A stretch of DNA of 64,000 nucleotides from Algibacter marinivivus (GTDB taxonomy: Bacteria > Bacteroidota > Bacteroidia > Flavobacteriales > Flavobacteriaceae). The DNA lies in NCBI RefSeq assembly GCF_003143755.1, contig NZ_QFRI01000002.1:248001-312000 (forward strand). The letters run 5' to 3'. Both the position numbers and the translations under genes were made by a program. The notes below the pieces were generated by a model. The model did not search any database and was not told the DNA's origin. It worked only from the letters and a program-made list of their open reading frames with translations. Shown here piece by piece: positions 24,999-33,488 of the stretch; position 1 is the stretch's first letter, and each line of letters opens with the position of its first letter.

Positions 24999-26690
24999 CT
25001 AAAAACTATGAAACTCAATTAAGTTAGCTTCATAATATTGCTCACCAAGATTTGATAATAAATTTCTAATTACATTACTATCTCCATCAATAGCCAAAGC
25101 AGAATACCCAATAGCATTCAATTTTCCTAAACGCAAATCTTTAATATTGATGTTTTTTGAAGCTAATGCTGATAACAAAATCAATAAAACTCCAGGAGCA
25201 TTATGGTGTTTCGTTAAAATAACTTTATCACTTAAAGCTAAATTCAATTTTACACCATCCATTTCTAACAAATACACACCCTCACCATAATAATTGGGCA
25301 TTGCTGCATTTTCTTGATAAGTCAAATTTGTAAAAAGACCAGCATCTGTACCATTAATAAAATCTATAGCACTTTGCACTTTCCCATTTTTATTATCAAT
25401 AGATAAAAATGCAACAGCAGTACCATCATTATTAGATTTCAAACGTGCAGTTTCCACGTTTATGTCTTCTGAAGCTAATGTATTAAACAATGAAGAAATC
25501 ACTCCAGGTTTATCTAAATGCTCAGAAAACAAACCATTTACAATCGTTTGTGTGTTTTTAGGAATTTCGTTAGTAACTGTGATAGATTTACCCCATTTAC
25601 GAATTCGAATAGCGTTATACTCACCCATGCCTGTTGCACTTCTGTATAAATCTACAAATTCAGAAAAAGAACCTCCAAAAGAAAAATCAGGGATGATTCT
25701 TCGTTGTGTATCATCTAAACGTTGATTTAATAATTCTATACCTTTATTTAAAACGGTATACTTCACTTTTAAATCGTGGTCATCATAAATAGTACGATTT
25801 TCAGGAATTAATTTAGAATAGCTTACATAACTCTCATAACCTGCTTCTTGGATATACTCTAAACTTTCTTTATAATTTAAGCCATAATAACGCACATGAT
25901 GAGTATCTGTACCAACACAAACTGGTATTTCAAGCTCATTGGCTCGTCTCAAAATACTTTGAACAGGATAAACACCAACGCCTTTAAACTTACCAGCCAT
26001 ATTAACATCTAAAGAGAGATTTCTATCCGCAATAAGCTCTAATAACGTTCTGAATTTATTAGCTAAAGGATGAGAACTTGTTTCAAAATTCACTAAAGCT
26101 TCAGGCATATCCACATTTAATTTTGGCAAATCAATATGACCAATAATCTGAATCATATCTCCAAAACATTCAATCATTTGCGTCATTTCATCAAAATAAC
26201 CGCCCCAATACGCTTCAAGGCTCCCACGCATTTTTAATAATTCCTCAGCTTCTTCTTTTGAACCATCATAAGGCAAACCTTCTGGTGCAAAGTGCACAGA
26301 ACCAATAACATAATCTGCATCTTCTGCTTGAAAAATCTTAGATCGACTCCATTGCAAACCTATATCTGGCCCCATCCATTCTAACTCAACACCATATTTA
26401 ATATTAATTTTACCTTCATATTGTTTTCGAAGATTCGCAATACGTTTCGGATAATTTAAATACGATTTATTTCCACGAATAAACTTCACATTCGTCTCTC
26501 TTTCAGCAATGTAACGAAAGTTAGTAAGACGTGGCGAATGTATAATAAATGTAATACTTGGGTTTCCTGCTTCAATAGCTTTATCTATAATATCCTCTAA
26601 TTTATCAATACCATGTTTTACATGATCTTGCTCAGTACCAGCATGAATACCATGTGTTTCCCAAATAAATTCATTGAGTTTTCTCATCAA
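24999..26690 (-). CDS. PHP-domain phosphoesterase fused to two ACT-like domains
   Basis: 563 residues. Residues 1-320 are a PHP (polymerase and histidinol phosphatase) domain close to HisK. Probable metal ligands lie in ETHGIH (His13, His16, spaced HxxH instead of the usual HxH), IIHSPR (His51), YGVELEW, SVHFAPEG (His133), IIGHIDLPK and VGTDTHH. Residues ~385-450 and ~490-555 are ACT-like modules (HLDKPGVISSLF and HHNAPGVLLILL) resembling the C-terminus of 3-phosphoglycerate dehydrogenase. It is probably an amino-acid-regulated phosphatase. Histidinol-phosphate, phosphoserine or another phospho-metabolite are all possible. Confidence 0.75.
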   Translation of the reverse strand: MMRKLNEFIWETHGIHAGTEQDHVKHGIDKLEDIIDKAIEAGNPSITFIIHSPRLTNFRYIAERETNVKFIRGNKSYLNYPKRIANLRKQYEGKINIKYGVELEWMGPDIGLQWSRSKIFQAEDADYVIGSVHFAPEGLPYDGSKEEAEELLKMRGSLEAYWGGYFDEMTQMIECFGDMIQIIGHIDLPKLNVDMPEALVNFETSSHPLANKFRTLLELIADRNLSLDVNMAGKFKGVGVYPVQSILRRANELEIPVCVGTDTHHVRYYGLNYKESLEYIQEAGYESYVSYSKLIPENRTIYDDHDLKVKYTVLNKGIELLNQRLDDTQRRIIPDFSFGGSFSEFVDLYRSATGMGEYNAIRIRKWGKSITVTNEIPKNTQTIVNGLFSEHLDKPGVISSLFNTLASEDINVETARLKSNNDGTAVAFLSIDNKNGKVQSAIDFINGTDAGLFTNLTYQENAAMPNYYGEGVYLLEMDGVKLNLALSDKVILTKHHNAPGVLLILLSALASKNINIKDLRLGKLNAIGYSALAIDGDSNVIRNLLSNLGEQYYEANLIEFHSF

Positions 26691-26882
26691 TTCTATTGCA
26701 TTAAATTATCACTTAAGAACACCAAATTTAAGCATTGGAATAGAACTATTAGTTAAAAAAGGATGGTTTTAAATAAATTTCAAAAAGATTAATTAATTGT
26801 CGATAAAAATAATCCAAATCAAACCAGATATTATGAATTCAATAAATACAAAATTTTAATTGATTTGCTTAAATTCGCTTCT

Positions 26883-28985
26883 ATGTCTGTAAACCTGCAA
26901 ACTCCAATAGATTATTTAAAAGGCGTTGGTCCAAATCGTGCTGATTTGCTACGTAAAGAGTTAGGCATTCATACCTATCAAGATTTAATCAACTTATTCC
27001 CAAACAGGTATATTGACAGAACACAGTTTTACAAAATCAATCAATTACAAAGAAATAACGCTGATGTACAAGTTATTGGAAAAATAACCAGTTTTAAAGA
27101 AGTCGCTCAAAAACGTGGAAAACGTCTAGTTGCTAAATTTCAAGATGAAACTGGAACGATGGAATTGGTTTGGTTTCGAGGACAAAAATGGATTAGAGAA
27201 AACTTAAAGCTAAATAAAACTTACGTAGCCTTTGGGAAAACCAATTGGTTTAGCGGTAAGTTTAATATGGCGCATCCAGAGCTAGAATTAAAAGAAGAGC
27301 ATGAAAAAAATCTACGTTCAGCTATGCAAGCTGTTTATCCTTCCACGGAAAAATTAAATAATAAAGGAGTTACAAATCGTGTTATTAGTAAAATCATTCA
27401 ACAATTGTTTATTGAAACTAACGGGAAATTTAACGAAACACTATCTGATAACTTACGCTCAGAATTAAAATTAATCAACAAACAATCGGCACTTTTTAAT
27501 GTGCATTTTCCTAAGACTCAAGAGTTACTTTCTAGAGCTCAATTTCGATTAAAATTTGAAGAATTATTTTATATTCAATTGCAATTAATCATCAAAAATT
27601 TAATTCATAAATCAAAAATAAAAGGCTTTCCTTTTAATCAAGTAGGAACACATTTTAATTCGTTTTTTAAAAATCATTTACCCTTCGAATTAACTAATGC
27701 GCAGAAACGTGTTTTGAAAGAAATTCGAGCAGATTTAGGAAGTAATGCACAAATGAATCGGCTTTTACAAGGTGATGTAGGCTCTGGCAAAACCATAGTC
27801 GCCTTCATGTCAATACTCATGGCACTTGACAATGGTTTTCAAGCATGCTTAATGGCGCCAACTGAAATTTTGTCAGTCCAACACTATAACGGATTACTTG
27901 ATTGGTGTAATAAATTGAATATCAGAATTAAACTATTAACTGGTTCAACTAAAACTTCAGAACGAAGAATAATTCATGAATCTTTAGAAAATGGCGAATT
28001 GCAAATCTTAATTGGCACCCATGCCCTACTTGAAGATAAAGTGAAATTCAAAAATTTAGGGCTCGCTATTATAGACGAGCAACATCGTTTTGGAGTAAAA
28101 CAAAGAAGCAAATTATGGCAAAAAAATACACTTCCCCCTCATGTTTTAGTCATGACTGCAACACCAATTCCAAGAACCTTAGCCATGTCTGTTTATGGCG
28201 ATTTAGATATCTCGATAATTGATGAATTACCACCCGGTAGAAAAAGTATAAAAACAGTACATCGTTATGATAAAAACCGTTTAAATGTTTTCAAATTTAT
28301 TCGTGATGAAATTGATAAAGGGCGACAAATTTATATCGTCTATCCATTAATTCAAGAAAACGAAAAAATGGATTATAAAGATTTGATGGATGGCTACGAA
28401 AGCATCTCAAGAGACTTCCCAATGCCAAAATACCAAACCTCCATAGTACACGGAAAAATGAAACCTGCCGATAAAGATTTCGAAATGCAGCGTTTCATAA
28501 AAGGCGAAACACAAATTATGGTAGCCACCACCGTTATTGAGGTTGGTGTAAACGTACCAAACGCCTCGGTTATGATTATTGAAAGCGCAGAACGTTTTGG
28601 CTTGTCCCAGTTGCACCAATTACGCGGTCGTGTTGGTCGTGGAGCAGAACAAAGTTATTGCATTTTAATGACGAGCCACAAATTAAGCGCAAACAGCAAA
28701 ACTCGCTTAGAAACTATGGTTAGAACCAACGATGGCTTTGAAATTGCCGAAGTCGATTTGCATTTACGAGGTCCCGGAGATATCATGGGCACGCAACAAA
28801 GCGGCGTTTTAAACCTAAAAATTGCCGATATCATTAAAGATAATGATATTTTACAGCTAGCAAGACACCATGCAAAATCCATTTTAAAAATCGACCCATC
28901 GCTTGCACTTCCCGAAAATCAAATCTTTTTAAAAACCTACAAACAGCTTGGTAAGTACAAAAATATCTGGAATTATATTAGTTGA
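26883..28985 (+). CDS. recG: ATP-dependent DNA helicase RecG
   Basis: RecG remodels stalled replication forks and branched DNA. The 700-residue protein shows an N-terminal wedge/OB domain (IDYLKGVGPNRADLL, IGKITSF), Walker A LLQGDVGSGKT (near residue 296), DEQHRFGVKQR, MTATPIPRTLA, the branch-specific TRG region near GRQIYIVYPLI, and motif VI QLRGRVGRG. The start is taken at MSVNLQTP (26883). The frame opens six codons earlier. It is followed 44 bp later by miaE. Confidence 0.96.
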   Translation: MSVNLQTPIDYLKGVGPNRADLLRKELGIHTYQDLINLFPNRYIDRTQFYKINQLQRNNADVQVIGKITSFKEVAQKRGKRLVAKFQDETGTMELVWFRGQKWIRENLKLNKTYVAFGKTNWFSGKFNMAHPELELKEEHEKNLRSAMQAVYPSTEKLNNKGVTNRVISKIIQQLFIETNGKFNETLSDNLRSELKLINKQSALFNVHFPKTQELLSRAQFRLKFEELFYIQLQLIIKNLIHKSKIKGFPFNQVGTHFNSFFKNHLPFELTNAQKRVLKEIRADLGSNAQMNRLLQGDVGSGKTIVAFMSILMALDNGFQACLMAPTEILSVQHYNGLLDWCNKLNIRIKLLTGSTKTSERRIIHESLENGELQILIGTHALLEDKVKFKNLGLAIIDEQHRFGVKQRSKLWQKNTLPPHVLVMTATPIPRTLAMSVYGDLDISIIDELPPGRKSIKTVHRYDKNRLNVFKFIRDEIDKGRQIYIVYPLIQENEKMDYKDLMDGYESISRDFPMPKYQTSIVHGKMKPADKDFEMQRFIKGETQIMVATTVIEVGVNVPNASVMIIESAERFGLSQLHQLRGRVGRGAEQSYCILMTSHKLSANSKTRLETMVRTNDGFEIAEVDLHLRGPGDIMGTQQSGVLNLKIADIIKDNDILQLARHHAKSILKIDPSLALPENQIFLKTYKQLGKYKNIWNYIS

Positions 28986-29029
28986 CACTGAACACTGAAA
29001 TTTAACTACTTTTACAAAAAACAGAAAAC

Positions 29030-29611
29030 ATGCTTGGTTTAAAATTAGCAACCGATCCTCGTTGGGTAAATATTGTAGAATCGAATATTGAAGAAATACT
29101 AACCGATCACGCATGGTGTGAGCAAAAAGCTGCCACCAATGCCATAACCATTATAACACTAAATTCTGAACATACTGATTTAGTTACAGATTTACTAGAA
29201 TTAGCCAAGGAGGAATTAGAACACTTCCAAATGGTACACGATATTATTAAAAAACGCGGATACAAACTAGGTAGAGAACGTAAAGATAGCTACGTTAACG
29301 AGCTTTATAAATTCATAAATAAAGGCGGAAGCAGACAACAAAGTATGGTAGACAGATTGTTGTTTTCTGCCATGATTGAAGCTAGAAGTTGTGAGCGTTT
29401 TAAGCTACTTTCAAAAAGAATAAAAGATCCAGAACTTTCAAAATTTTACCACGAATTAATGATTAGCGAAGCTGGTCATTACACTACATTTATTGGGTTT
29501 GCACGCCAATATGGAAAAGATATTGATGTAGACAAACGCTGGCAAGAGCTTATAGATTTTGAAGCTGAAGTCATTCAAAATTACGGAAAGTCTGAAACTA
29601 TACACGGATAA
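29030..29611 (+). CDS. miaE: tRNA-(2-methylthio-N6-isopentenyl-A37) hydroxylase, MiaE-like
   Basis: A 193-residue ferritin-like diiron protein. Iron ligands are recognisable in DHAWCEQKAA, AKEELEHFQ, MIEARSCERF and SEAGHYTTF, the four-helix pattern of MiaE. MiaE hydroxylates the isopentenyl group of ms2i6A in tRNAs reading codons that start with U. The assignment depends on the family-specific SCERF and EAGHY segments. It lies in a short operon with recG and ends at a strong bidirectional terminator. Confidence 0.88.
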   Translation: MLGLKLATDPRWVNIVESNIEEILTDHAWCEQKAATNAITIITLNSEHTDLVTDLLELAKEELEHFQMVHDIIKKRGYKLGRERKDSYVNELYKFINKGGSRQQSMVDRLLFSAMIEARSCERFKLLSKRIKDPELSKFYHELMISEAGHYTTFIGFARQYGKDIDVDKRWQELIDFEAEVIQNYGKSETIHG

Positions 29612-29643
29612 AAAGCTCAATCATTTTTAATGATTGAGCTTTA
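29611..29643. terminator. Bidirectional intrinsic terminator
   Basis: A perfect 13-bp inverted repeat (left arm 29612-29624, right arm 29630-29642, loop TTTTA), bounded by A and T runs. It sits between convergent miaE (plus) and the DUF2911 gene (minus) and would serve both. Confidence 0.88.
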
Positions 29644-29689
29644 ATAACTGATTGTAGTTTGATTGATATTAGATTTGATTGATGAAATA

Positions 29690-30778
29690 TTATATAGCTC
29701 CCATTTCTGCTAAAAGCTTTTCTGAATTAGCTTTTACATTTGCAGCAGGATTTAATGATAACGATTTTTTCAAATTCTTTATTGCATTCTTCTTATCTCC
29801 CATAGTTTTATAACATTCTCCTAAACTATCGTATGAATTGGCATCTTTGGGGTTATTAGCAACATTAAGCTTAAAGAATTTTAAAGCTCTATCATAATCT
29901 TTTATGCCTAACATTTGATATCCAAGAGCATTAAGCTGATTCTTATTAGCCATACTAGCAGCTTCGTCCATTAATTTTACATACTCTTGTGTTTTTCCCA
30001 TTTTATTGAGTATTTGCCCTTTTATAGCTAGGTTGTTAAATGTTTTTTGGCTATAAAAATTACCAGTAATTGCACCATCTATCCATCCTAAAGCTTCATC
30101 TAAATCTCCATAATTATTTAAAGAAAAACGCGCCATATTTTCCCAATTTTGTCTATTAAACCCTAAGTTTCCTTTGGATTTTGCTCTAAAATCATTTAAA
30201 ACAATATTTGTAACATCAAAACCAACTTCAAAAGGGATTTCTTTTTTCTCCCAAATCAAAGACGCTATTGCTGATTTTTGCTTAACAGTATTGAATTCAT
30301 AAGTTAGTAATTCTCTATGAGGAGCTGTTTTTGTAGTAACATCTACTCGTAATGCGTCTTTTGATTTATCATAAAAAAAACTTCCCCAAGCATTAGCATC
30401 ATGAGATAAAATAATAGTTGCATTACTATCATCTTTTAATTCAACATGAAACCCATAAGTACCTGCTTTAATTGGTTTTCCTTCTACAGTTGCATCATGA
30501 GTAAATGTAATGGTAGTATTCTCGTTAGCCCCTGCTCTCCATGGCGCTTCGGTTGCAGTTCCAAAACCTAAATTATTCATTCCGTAAGGGACTAATTTTC
30601 CCCAAACTTCACGACCATTAACACTAGGCCTTGAATAAGTTATTGATACATCAGAAACACCAACACGCTGAGATACGGTTGCTTGTTGGCTGCCTCTAGG
30701 TGTGTTTAATTGCGCAAATGTGTTAAAACTCAAAGTGAGTAAAAAACAAAAAAATAATTTGGTAATGTTAGTTTTCAT
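29690..30778 (-). CDS. Exported DUF2911 protein with C-terminal TPRs
   Basis: 362 residues from the ATG at 30778, which gives the signal peptide MKTNITKLFFCFLLTLSFN. Residues ~20-190 are a DUF2911 beta-rich domain with the family's conserved start (RGSQQATVSQRVG, ITYSRPSVNGREVWG, WRAGANENTTI, KAGTYGFHVEL). Residues ~230-360 contain TPR-like helices, including NNPKDANSYDSLGECYKTMG. It is probably periplasmic and the function is unknown. The frame opens ten codons earlier at 30808, but that would bury the signal peptide. Confidence 0.88.
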   Translation of the reverse strand: MKTNITKLFFCFLLTLSFNTFAQLNTPRGSQQATVSQRVGVSDVSITYSRPSVNGREVWGKLVPYGMNNLGFGTATEAPWRAGANENTTITFTHDATVEGKPIKAGTYGFHVELKDDSNATIILSHDANAWGSFFYDKSKDALRVDVTTKTAPHRELLTYEFNTVKQKSAIASLIWEKKEIPFEVGFDVTNIVLNDFRAKSKGNLGFNRQNWENMARFSLNNYGDLDEALGWIDGAITGNFYSQKTFNNLAIKGQILNKMGKTQEYVKLMDEAASMANKNQLNALGYQMLGIKDYDRALKFFKLNVANNPKDANSYDSLGECYKTMGDKKNAIKNLKKSLSLNPAANVKANSEKLLAEMGAI

Positions 30779-30925
30779 AAGACTGTGGTTTATTGATTGA
30801 GTTATCAAGTTATGCAGAAATTGAAATGGCAGTTGTTATCGTTTTGTTAAACAATACTTGTAAACTGTTAATTAACTTAATATTAAGAATGGGTAATAGT
30901 AAAAAATCTTCTCATATAGATTGTT

Positions 30926-30933
30926 TAACTTTG
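30926..30933 (+). promoter_or_regulatory. -7 element upstream of the MutS2-like gene
   Basis: TAACTTTG, a full TAnnTTTG match, lies 32 bp before the ATG at 30966 in a gap between divergent genes. No TTG is found 17-23 bp further upstream. Confidence 0.4.
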
Positions 30934-30965
30934 CACTTCTTTATTTTTAGAGTACAAGCTTAAGA

Positions 30966-33137
30966 ATGATACATATTCACGAAAAAACATTACAAGACTT
31001 AGAGTTTCAAACGGTTTTACAACAAGTAAGCGAGCTTTGTATTACACCTCTTGGAAACGAAAAAGCGTTACAAATTTCGCCGTATAAAACACGTGAAGAA
31101 TTAGAGCATGCTTTAAATTTAACAAACGAATACGTATCATCATTTTACAACGATAATCGCATTCCCAATCATGGTTTTGATACCATTACAAAAGAAATAA
31201 AGCTTCTTAATATTGAAAATACCTATTTAGAAGTTCACGGATTGAAGAAGATAGTTGCCATGTCTATAACCGTGAATACTATTGTTGTTTTTTTGAAAAA
31301 GTTTGAAGAATACTACCCTAATTTAAATCAGTTTGCTTCACATATTGAAGTCACTAAAATATTAATTGAAAAAGTTGATGGGATTGTTGACCGCTTTGGA
31401 GACATCAAAGACAATGCTTCAAATTTACTTTTTGATTTACGACAGTCCATAAACAAAATAAGAGGAAAAATAAACTCTAGTTTCAGTTCTGCTTTAAACA
31501 CATACCATAATCTTGAGTATTTGGATGACATTCGAGAATCTGTGGTAGACAACAAACGTGTACTTGCAGTAAAAGCGATGTACAGACGTAAAGTTAAAGG
31601 CTCTATAATGGGCGGTAGCAAAACGGGAAGCATTGTTTATATAGAGCCAGAAACCACTTTGCAATATAGTAGAGAACTCAATAACTTAGAATACGAAGAA
31701 CAAGAAGAAGTTATCCGGATTTTAAAAGAGGTTACGGATTTTATGCGTCCGTTTTTAACCTTATTAAAAGACTATCAAAATTTTTTAATTGATTTAGATG
31801 TCATTTCTGCAAAAGCGAAATACGCTAAATCTATGAATGGGATTCTTCCAAAATTTTCGGAAGATAAGAGTATGTTTTTAAGAGATGCTTATCACCCACT
31901 ACTCTATTTAAATAATTTAGAAAAGAAAGAAAAAACGTTTCCGCAAACTATTGAGCTGAAACAAGACAGCAGAATTATTGTAATTTCTGGACCAAATGCT
32001 GGTGGAAAAAGTATCACACTTAAAACCGTTGGTTTATTACAAGTGATGCTACAAAGTGGTATGTTAATTCCTGTACATGAACGCAGTACCGTTTGTTTAT
32101 TTGATAGAATTTTAAGTGACATAGGTGATAATCAATCCATTGAAAATCATTTAAGCACTTACAGTTACCGTTTAAAACAAATGAATTATTTCTTAAAGAA
32201 GTGTAATAAAAACACGCTCTTTTTAATTGATGAATTTGGAACTGGTAGTGATCCTGAACTTGGTGGTGCTTTGGCTGAAACCTTTTTAGAAGAGTTTTAC
32301 CATCGGGAAGCTTTTGGTATTATCACAACACATTACTCCAACTTAAAGATATTGGCTAACGAGTTGCCAAATATGCTTAACGCTAATATGCTATTTGATG
32401 AGCGCACTTTAGAGCCACTTTTTAAATTGGTTATTGGGCAAGCCGGAAGTAGTTTCACATTTGAGGTGGCACAGAAAAACGGAATTCCGTATAGTTTAAT
32501 TAATCGCGCTAAAAAGAAGATTGAGCGCAGTAAAGTACGCTTTGATGCTACTATTGCTAAACTTCAAAAAGAACGTTCTAGATTAGAAAAAACAGGACAA
32601 TCTTTAAAACAGAACGAAAAGAAAAAACTTGAAGAAGCCGATAAGCTTGAAGAAATTAATATAAAAATCCAAAAGAAGCTAGAAAGCTACCAAGAGCTTT
32701 ATGATAGCAATCAGCGCTTAATTTACCTCGGGCAAAAGTTTAATGATATTGCTGAAAAGTATTTTGACAATAAACAGAAACGTCAACTTATGGCAGAATT
32801 ATTTAAACTGGTACAGATTGAAAACTCTAAACGCAAAAAAGTTTCGGCGAAACAGAAAAAGGCTATTAAGGCAAAAGAAACTCAGGTAAAGCAAGAAGCC
32901 GAAAAAAAGGTTAACGTTATTAGAAAAAAGAAAAAGGCTGAAAAGAAAAAAGCTGCTGAAGCTCCGCAAAAACCTAAACCTATTTTAAAAGTTGGCGACC
33001 GTGTACGCATGCATGATGGTAGAGCTATTGGAAGTATTGATAGTATTGAGAAAAATAAAGCTAACGTTAACTACGGCATTTTTACTACTAATGTAGCTTT
33101 GGATTTATTAGAACTTGTTGAGGCAGTTAAGAAATGA
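30966..33137 (+). CDS. MutS2-like ATPase without an Smr domain
   Basis: 723 residues. The MutS core and ABC ATPase are clear: N-terminal LQDLEFQTVLQQVSELC, Walker A SGPNAGGKSITLKT near residue 340, DEFGTGSDPELGGALAE and the switch THYSNLK. A long charged coiled coil (about 510-670) follows, and then a KOW/SH3-like tail (VGDRVRMHDGRAIGSID). The protein ends there and the Smr endonuclease domain of canonical MutS2 is missing. MutS2 proteins suppress recombination or rescue collided ribosomes. Without Smr this one would need a partner nuclease or act without cleavage. Confidence 0.9.
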   Translation: MIHIHEKTLQDLEFQTVLQQVSELCITPLGNEKALQISPYKTREELEHALNLTNEYVSSFYNDNRIPNHGFDTITKEIKLLNIENTYLEVHGLKKIVAMSITVNTIVVFLKKFEEYYPNLNQFASHIEVTKILIEKVDGIVDRFGDIKDNASNLLFDLRQSINKIRGKINSSFSSALNTYHNLEYLDDIRESVVDNKRVLAVKAMYRRKVKGSIMGGSKTGSIVYIEPETTLQYSRELNNLEYEEQEEVIRILKEVTDFMRPFLTLLKDYQNFLIDLDVISAKAKYAKSMNGILPKFSEDKSMFLRDAYHPLLYLNNLEKKEKTFPQTIELKQDSRIIVISGPNAGGKSITLKTVGLLQVMLQSGMLIPVHERSTVCLFDRILSDIGDNQSIENHLSTYSYRLKQMNYFLKKCNKNTLFLIDEFGTGSDPELGGALAETFLEEFYHREAFGIITTHYSNLKILANELPNMLNANMLFDERTLEPLFKLVIGQAGSSFTFEVAQKNGIPYSLINRAKKKIERSKVRFDATIAKLQKERSRLEKTGQSLKQNEKKKLEEADKLEEINIKIQKKLESYQELYDSNQRLIYLGQKFNDIAEKYFDNKQKRQLMAELFKLVQIENSKRKKVSAKQKKAIKAKETQVKQEAEKKVNVIRKKKKAEKKKAAEAPQKPKPILKVGDRVRMHDGRAIGSIDSIEKNKANVNYGIFTTNVALDLLELVEAVKK

Positions 33138-33141
33138 TTTT

Positions 33142-33164
33142 CAGTCGCAGTCACAGTCACAGTT
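33142..33164 (+). repeat. Short CAGT-hexamer repeat
   Basis: Four imperfect units of CAGTCG/CAGTCA in a row, just after the MutS2 stop. A similar track in the opposite orientation lies at 41558-41593. Confidence 0.6.
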
Positions 33165-33256
33165 TTTAATCTGGAAAATCTATTTCTAAAAATAACAGAA
33201 AGCAACTTTTACTGATTATCTCAGGTTAGCGTTTTAAACTTACTTAGGAGGATGAA

Positions 33257-33413
33257 CCCGCGTTAGGGATTGAAGTGGATAGCCCACAGCCTGATCCCGA
33301 TAGCTATCGGGAGAAGTGCGAGGACTTGTAACGAAACATTTATGTTAATGAATTCAAAAATTTAAAATAGAAATGCATGAATAAAAGCCCGACCCCTTGT
33401 GGGTAACGCCCAA
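33257..33413 (-). repeat. Dispersed intergenic repeat, copy C (interrupted)
   Basis: Complement-strand copy of the repeat at 11309. Plus-strand blocks in order: CCCGCGTTAGGGATTGAAG, GATAGCCCACAGC, hairpin CCCGATAGCTATCGGG, GCGAGGACTTGTAACG, then about 50 bp of unrelated AT-rich DNA, then AGCCCGACCCCTTGTGGG and TAACGCCC. The insertion splits two blocks that are adjacent in the copy at 51795. It occupies most of the 351-bp gap between convergent mutS2-like and cytolysin-like genes. Confidence 0.82.
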
Positions 33414-33488
33414 AAAAATAACAGCCAACACCAAGTTGTTGAATCACAACTTTAGGCGCTGACTGCTCTGACTATTTAATTATAAAAT

